The notes below the pieces were generated by a model. That model saw only the letters and a program-made list of their open reading frames with translations. It made no database searches and was not told where the DNA came from. A DNA stretch of 8,450 nt from Bacteroidota bacterium (GTDB taxonomy: Bacteria > Bacteroidota > Bacteroidia > Flavobacteriales > Weeksellaceae): the NCBI GenBank assembly GCA_023393915.1, contig JAEXBS010000005.1:1-8450 (forward strand). Reading direction: 5' to 3'. Below are positions 5,418 to 8,450 of this stretch, piece by piece; within the stretch, counting starts at the first letter, position 1, and every line of letters starts with the position of its first letter. The position numbers and the translations under genes are program-made.

Positions 5418-7097
5418 TTATATACGAGGTTCACCATTTTCGGACATATCACTTACTTTTTGCACGTTAAATTGGCAACCACCAAAGACACAATCAGTTA
5501 ATTGACTGCCATTATAATTTACAGCAAAAATAGAATCAAGCCATTTTGGATTTATCTTAAGACTTGCAATGTCAAAAGTTTCAAGTGTTTCACCTGAACG
5601 ACCACGTCCGACAGTCCAATAGCTCAAAGGCTGACCATTAGCAAACTGACCGTGGTTAATGTCCAAAGCTGTTTTATACTCGCTATAACGGGGTTGCCAA
5701 CCTTTAAATTTTTCTTGTTGTCTGGCTATATCAGAAATATAGCGGGTTTGTAAAGGCTGCATACCAAGGTCTTCAAATTCAGGTATAAAGAAGTCACCTC
5801 GGCTTATTTTTGTTACAAATGGGTCGATTCTTGTAGCGTCGTACTGCATATCTGGCACAAGTGAATAGATACACATAAGTATTCCATGCTCATGAGCATC
5901 GAATTCAATATGGCCAGAACCACTACCTTGCGCCTTACCAGTAACACGTCCAAGATAACCACCGTGTTTAATACTTACACCTTGTTCAGGCGATGCTGTT
6001 GTACCACTCATTTGAGTAACATCACCAACTTGGATATTTGAATCGAAACCACCAAGATAATTAACTCTACCATCACGACCTTCACTGACTTCATAACCGA
6101 AATGTGCTTTGATTTGTTCGGCATAAGTTTTTCCTGCACGCTGAGTAATACGCATGAGTTTATCCAAAGCAAAAGCATTACGAATGGATGAAACGTCAAC
6201 CATACCTCGAAGATTATCGCCATCTTTGAAAGTGGGGAAAGTAATGTTTGTATAATCATAATCGGCTTGAGTTAAAACATTAGGCTCACCTTGGGTAAAG
6301 AAAGATTGACGGGTTGAAGAACCAATACCATTAAAGCTTGGATTTTCAAAATCAAACAATGGGGTTGGGCGTAAATTCGTAAAGTAATCTAGCTGTGCAT
6401 TGCGATAACGTAACTTACAAAAGTTTTTGAAGAAAGTATCATACTTGACACTGCCAGTTATACCATCAAGACTAAATGAACTAATATCAACAGGCTCATA
6501 AGTTGTATTACGGTAAAAATCGGAATAGATTTTTTGATACGCTGAAAGTCTAAATAAGGATAATTTTTCATCCTTATCAAGAGACTTAACAAACTCTTCT
6601 TTACGAGCGGTACCATCAGGATTGCGATATACACCATAACCTAATAAATCTAATAAACGCAAACTATTTTCTACGGGTGAATAACCGAAGATATCTTTTT
6701 TATCTTTAATTTCACCTAGAAAAGCAAAAATATCACGTCTAGAAACAGAGGGTACAACCAGAGGTGCTTTACCTTGATGCAAATTATATGTTAAATCCGA
6801 TCGATAGTCATTCATGCCTGTTATAAATTGGTCAAAAGGATGCCAAATTTGAGAGTAAGGAACAAAGAAAAACTCATAAACACTACGCATTGACATAAAC
6901 GCAGCTGAATTCATCGGCAAACAACGCATGAAGTCAGTTGCTTGTATGCTTACATGGTCATGCGGAATCAAATCCATAGCCATTACAGGGAGCAACATTC
7001 CTGCATGAGCAGTAAACAAATGTTTTTGCGACAGGTCAAACGCATTGCGAGGACGATTAGCTCGGCTTGCTTTGATTAAAGGAATTTTTTTTGACAT
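5418..7097 (-). CDS. Microvirus major capsid protein VP1 (F-like)
   Basis: This 559-residue protein has the conserved landmarks of the Microviridae major capsid protein, a jelly-roll protein that forms the T=1 shell. RNAFDLSQKH (18-27) is the FDLS motif. EFFFVPYSQIW (75-85) is the conserved strand, AYQKIYSDFYR (186-196) matches the family's AYQKIWNDYYR-like element, and ALDKLMRITQRAGKTYAEQI (310-329) followed by AHFG matches the conserved helix before the C-terminal strands. DAHEHGILMCIYSLVPDMQY (400-419) is another conserved block. The length suits Alpavirinae-like capsid proteins and leaves room for surface insertions, for example about residues 100-180. ATG at 7097 follows the VP4 stop by 3 nt, so the two genes are probably co-translated. 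No disruption is seen. Confidence 0.96.
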   Translation of the reverse strand: MSKKIPLIKASRANRPRNAFDLSQKHLFTAHAGMLLPVMAMDLIPHDHVSIQATDFMRCLPMNSAAFMSMRSVYEFFFVPYSQIWHPFDQFITGMNDYRSDLTYNLHQGKAPLVVPSVSRRDIFAFLGEIKDKKDIFGYSPVENSLRLLDLLGYGVYRNPDGTARKEEFVKSLDKDEKLSLFRLSAYQKIYSDFYRNTTYEPVDISSFSLDGITGSVKYDTFFKNFCKLRYRNAQLDYFTNLRPTPLFDFENPSFNGIGSSTRQSFFTQGEPNVLTQADYDYTNITFPTFKDGDNLRGMVDVSSIRNAFALDKLMRITQRAGKTYAEQIKAHFGYEVSEGRDGRVNYLGGFDSNIQVGDVTQMSGTTASPEQGVSIKHGGYLGRVTGKAQGSGSGHIEFDAHEHGILMCIYSLVPDMQYDATRIDPFVTKISRGDFFIPEFEDLGMQPLQTRYISDIARQQEKFKGWQPRYSEYKTALDINHGQFANGQPLSYWTVGRGRSGETLETFDIASLKINPKWLDSIFAVNYNGSQLTDCVFGGCQFNVQKVSDMSENGEPRI

Positions 7098-7100
7098 AAC

Positions 7101-8450
7101 TTAATAAATTAAACAATGGTTATTAATAAAAGAGTTATTAAACTTTTTTTGCTTGGTAGACTTTAATAGTCGTTGTTCTTGTTGATTCACAAATGACTTA
7201 TAATACAGACTTTGTTCAAATGTTTTATTGATTGGTTTCATAAGTAGATTATGCTTACTTACATAACGTTGAACATAACTTATTACATTATTGTGAATTT
7301 CACCATGCTTATAAGATTTTACATTACCATTTGCAGACTGAACGTCTTCATACATAGTAGGGTAGCAGTGCAAAAGTGCGGCTTTCATGCCAACACACTT
7401 AATTAAATCATCTTGTAACTCATAGAAGTTCTTTAGAGTATACATTTTACGAAGTAACAGATACTTATCAAAAAGACTAATATAACTAACAATAGCATCT
7501 TCGTGCTGATAGTACTTGGTGAAATTAAGAGTTTGGGTTTGTTTGTACGCATTTTTGCAGGCGTACCAATTCGCATCGTTGTCCATATCAAGTCTGCAAA
7601 ACTCTTCACTATGATACTGACGTAGAAAACTACGATATTTAAGATGAGGAGCAGCATGTAAATAATGATGGATAACACGCAAGCTATCAGGCGAAGAAAA
7701 GCCATCAAAAACTTTAATAACATCTTGGTTATTTTCTTGAATAATAAGTTCATATATTTCATGAATTAAATGGTTTTTCCATTCTTCAAAGTATTTTGAA
7801 TAGAACGAATATAGCTGTAATTTAACATCATAAGTAAGAGTGCTATATCCGACACACTTTCGGAATATGGCAGACAAAGAAGTTTCGGGAAGTGGAACAA
7901 CAACAGTATTGAATTGTCCTGTTTTTTCGTCAAATACTTGTTTATCAATTGTATAATTTCCTCGATTGATGTTTTCGAGTATTTCTTGTTTATCCACTTT
8001 GAACGAACCAATAACAGGATTTTTGCTTTGAATGTGGAACGGCTTTGTTTCACGGAGTTGAAGAACTTGAGGTAAACGAGCATTGCCAGCAACATAGGAC
8101 GCAACATAGTAGGCTGTATTTGGGTCGCACAGTTTGATATAATCGGAGGTAAGAGAAGGACGCGCAAACGGCCGAAACTTAAAACGGTTGCGTTCACCTT
8201 GCTGTCGTTCATATTTACCCCATGACATAACGATGAGACTTTTAATTTTATCCAATATTTTTTTGCTATCGAAGAAAAGGACACCGTGGTAATGCGGACG
8301 GTAGGTTGTCGGTCCATATTCCGAAGATATATAATATCTGATTTTGCTTTCATCTTTTATAATATTTTGAATTTTTGAAATGCGCCAGCGTAGACGCTTT
8401 AAGAAGTTTTGAACATCTTTTTTACAAACGACACCAAAATGATAAAGGTT
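7101..8450 (-). CDS. Microvirus replication initiator VP4 (HUH rolling-circle Rep), N-terminus outside window
   Basis: The frame is open from the right edge to TAA at 7101-7103, showing 449 residues; roughly the first 50-110 residues should lie beyond 8450. The visible start carries DVQNFLKRLRWRISK, EYGP and then RPHYHGVLFF (residues 51-60), the HUH metal-binding motif with His53 and His55 (codons 8292-8294 and 8286-8288). The catalytic Tyr region is YYVASYVAGN (114-123), with Tyr115 and Tyr119 three residues apart as in phiX174 gpA. This protein nicks the double-stranded replicative form at the origin and starts rolling-circle replication. A TTG at 8255 is not the start because it would remove the HUH motif. 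Motif 1 is not visible. The gene is first in the visible operon, and its promoter lies outside the window. Confidence 0.94.
   Translation of the reverse strand, partial: NLYHFGVVCKKDVQNFLKRLRWRISKIQNIIKDESKIRYYISSEYGPTTYRPHYHGVLFFDSKKILDKIKSLIVMSWGKYERQQGERNRFKFRPFARPSLTSDYIKLCDPNTAYYVASYVAGNARLPQVLQLRETKPFHIQSKNPVIGSFKVDKQEILENINRGNYTIDKQVFDEKTGQFNTVVVPLPETSLSAIFRKCVGYSTLTYDVKLQLYSFYSKYFEEWKNHLIHEIYELIIQENNQDVIKVFDGFSSPDSLRVIHHYLHAAPHLKYRSFLRQYHSEEFCRLDMDNDANWYACKNAYKQTQTLNFTKYYQHEDAIVSYISLFDKYLLLRKMYTLKNFYELQDDLIKCVGMKAALLHCYPTMYEDVQSANGNVKSYKHGEIHNNVISYVQRYVSKHNLLMKPINKTFEQSLYYKSFVNQQEQRLLKSTKQKKFNNSFINNHCLIY

Larger units (their letters stand above)
2930..8450 (-). mobile_element. Integrated Microviridae prophage (Alpavirinae/BMV-like), left part
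   Basis: Four adjacent minus-strand genes (replication initiator VP4, major capsid VP1, likely scaffolding protein, pilot protein VP2) form a microvirus genome directly beside three host chromosomal genes on the other strand. The left boundary is set at the dif-like sequence about 100 bp after the peptidase stop; the right boundary is outside the window. About 5.5 kb is visible, and microvirus genomes are usually 4.5-6.5 kb, so little should be missing beyond the VP4 N-terminus and perhaps one small gene. Bacteroidetes microvirus prophages integrated at dif-type sites are known. All visible genes are open, so the prophage may be functional. No integrase, resolvase or transposase is encoded in the visible part. 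The exact left end could also lie nearer 3205, where base composition changes sharply. Confidence 0.88.

Noticed and set aside
7101..8255. Replication protein starting at TTG 8255 (384 aa)
   Set aside because: The same frame stays open to 8450 and contains the HUH motif RPHYHG upstream of 8255, so the true start is outside the window.
7766..8353. 195-aa ORF on the minus strand
   Set aside because: It overlaps the VP4 frame that carries the Rep motifs, and its translation shows no domain; it is a shadow.
1..8450. CRISPR array, tRNA, rRNA or insertion sequence
   Set aside because: No regularly spaced repeats, no cloverleaf-like segments and no transposase-like protein were seen.

Overview
The window looks like a chromosomal segment of a Bacteroidales bacterium, most likely Prevotella or a close relative, carrying an integrated single-stranded DNA phage of the family Microviridae. 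The host assignment rests on the gene run at the left (lspA, then a DUF4296 lipoprotein, then a C69 dipeptidase), on a DUF4296 family largely restricted to Bacteroidetes, and on a TAnnTTTG-type promoter element. The genus is an inference.

Host part (1-2829, + strand): the C-terminal end of lipoprotein signal peptidase (lspA), overlapped by a DUF4296-type lipoprotein gene, then a complete secreted peptidase C69 with its N-terminal cysteine nucleophile. After the peptidase stop there is a weak inverted repeat and then a candidate XerC/XerD (dif-like) site at about 2930-2957. This is the best guess for the chromosome/prophage junction.

Phage part (about 2930 to beyond 8450): four genes lie head to tail on the minus strand with almost no space between them. 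They are the replication initiator VP4 (entering from the right edge, HUH Rep), the major capsid protein VP1, an acidic 154-residue protein that is probably the internal scaffolding protein, and the pilot/DNA-injection protein VP2. Sequence character and the Bacteroidetes host fit the Alpavirinae-like prophages (Bacteroidetes microvirus prophages, BMV). All visible genes are open, so the element may be intact. No integrase is present, which fits integration by host XerCD.

The least explained part is the roughly 800-bp stretch between the host gene and VP2. It holds a compact GC-rich block (54% G+C over 3001-3180 by hand count) with at least four hairpins and an imperfect direct repeat, then an extremely AT-rich stretch (13% G+C over 3241-3540) starting with an 11-nt match to the core of the phiX174 gene A nick site. 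It ends with a 40-codon + strand ORF for a single-pass membrane peptide, preceded by a Bacteroidetes -7 element and convergent with VP2. These are candidates for the replication/packaging region and for a lysogeny or lysis accessory gene. A perfect 8-bp GC hairpin inside the 5' end of VP2, between two possible starts, is a further unexplained element.
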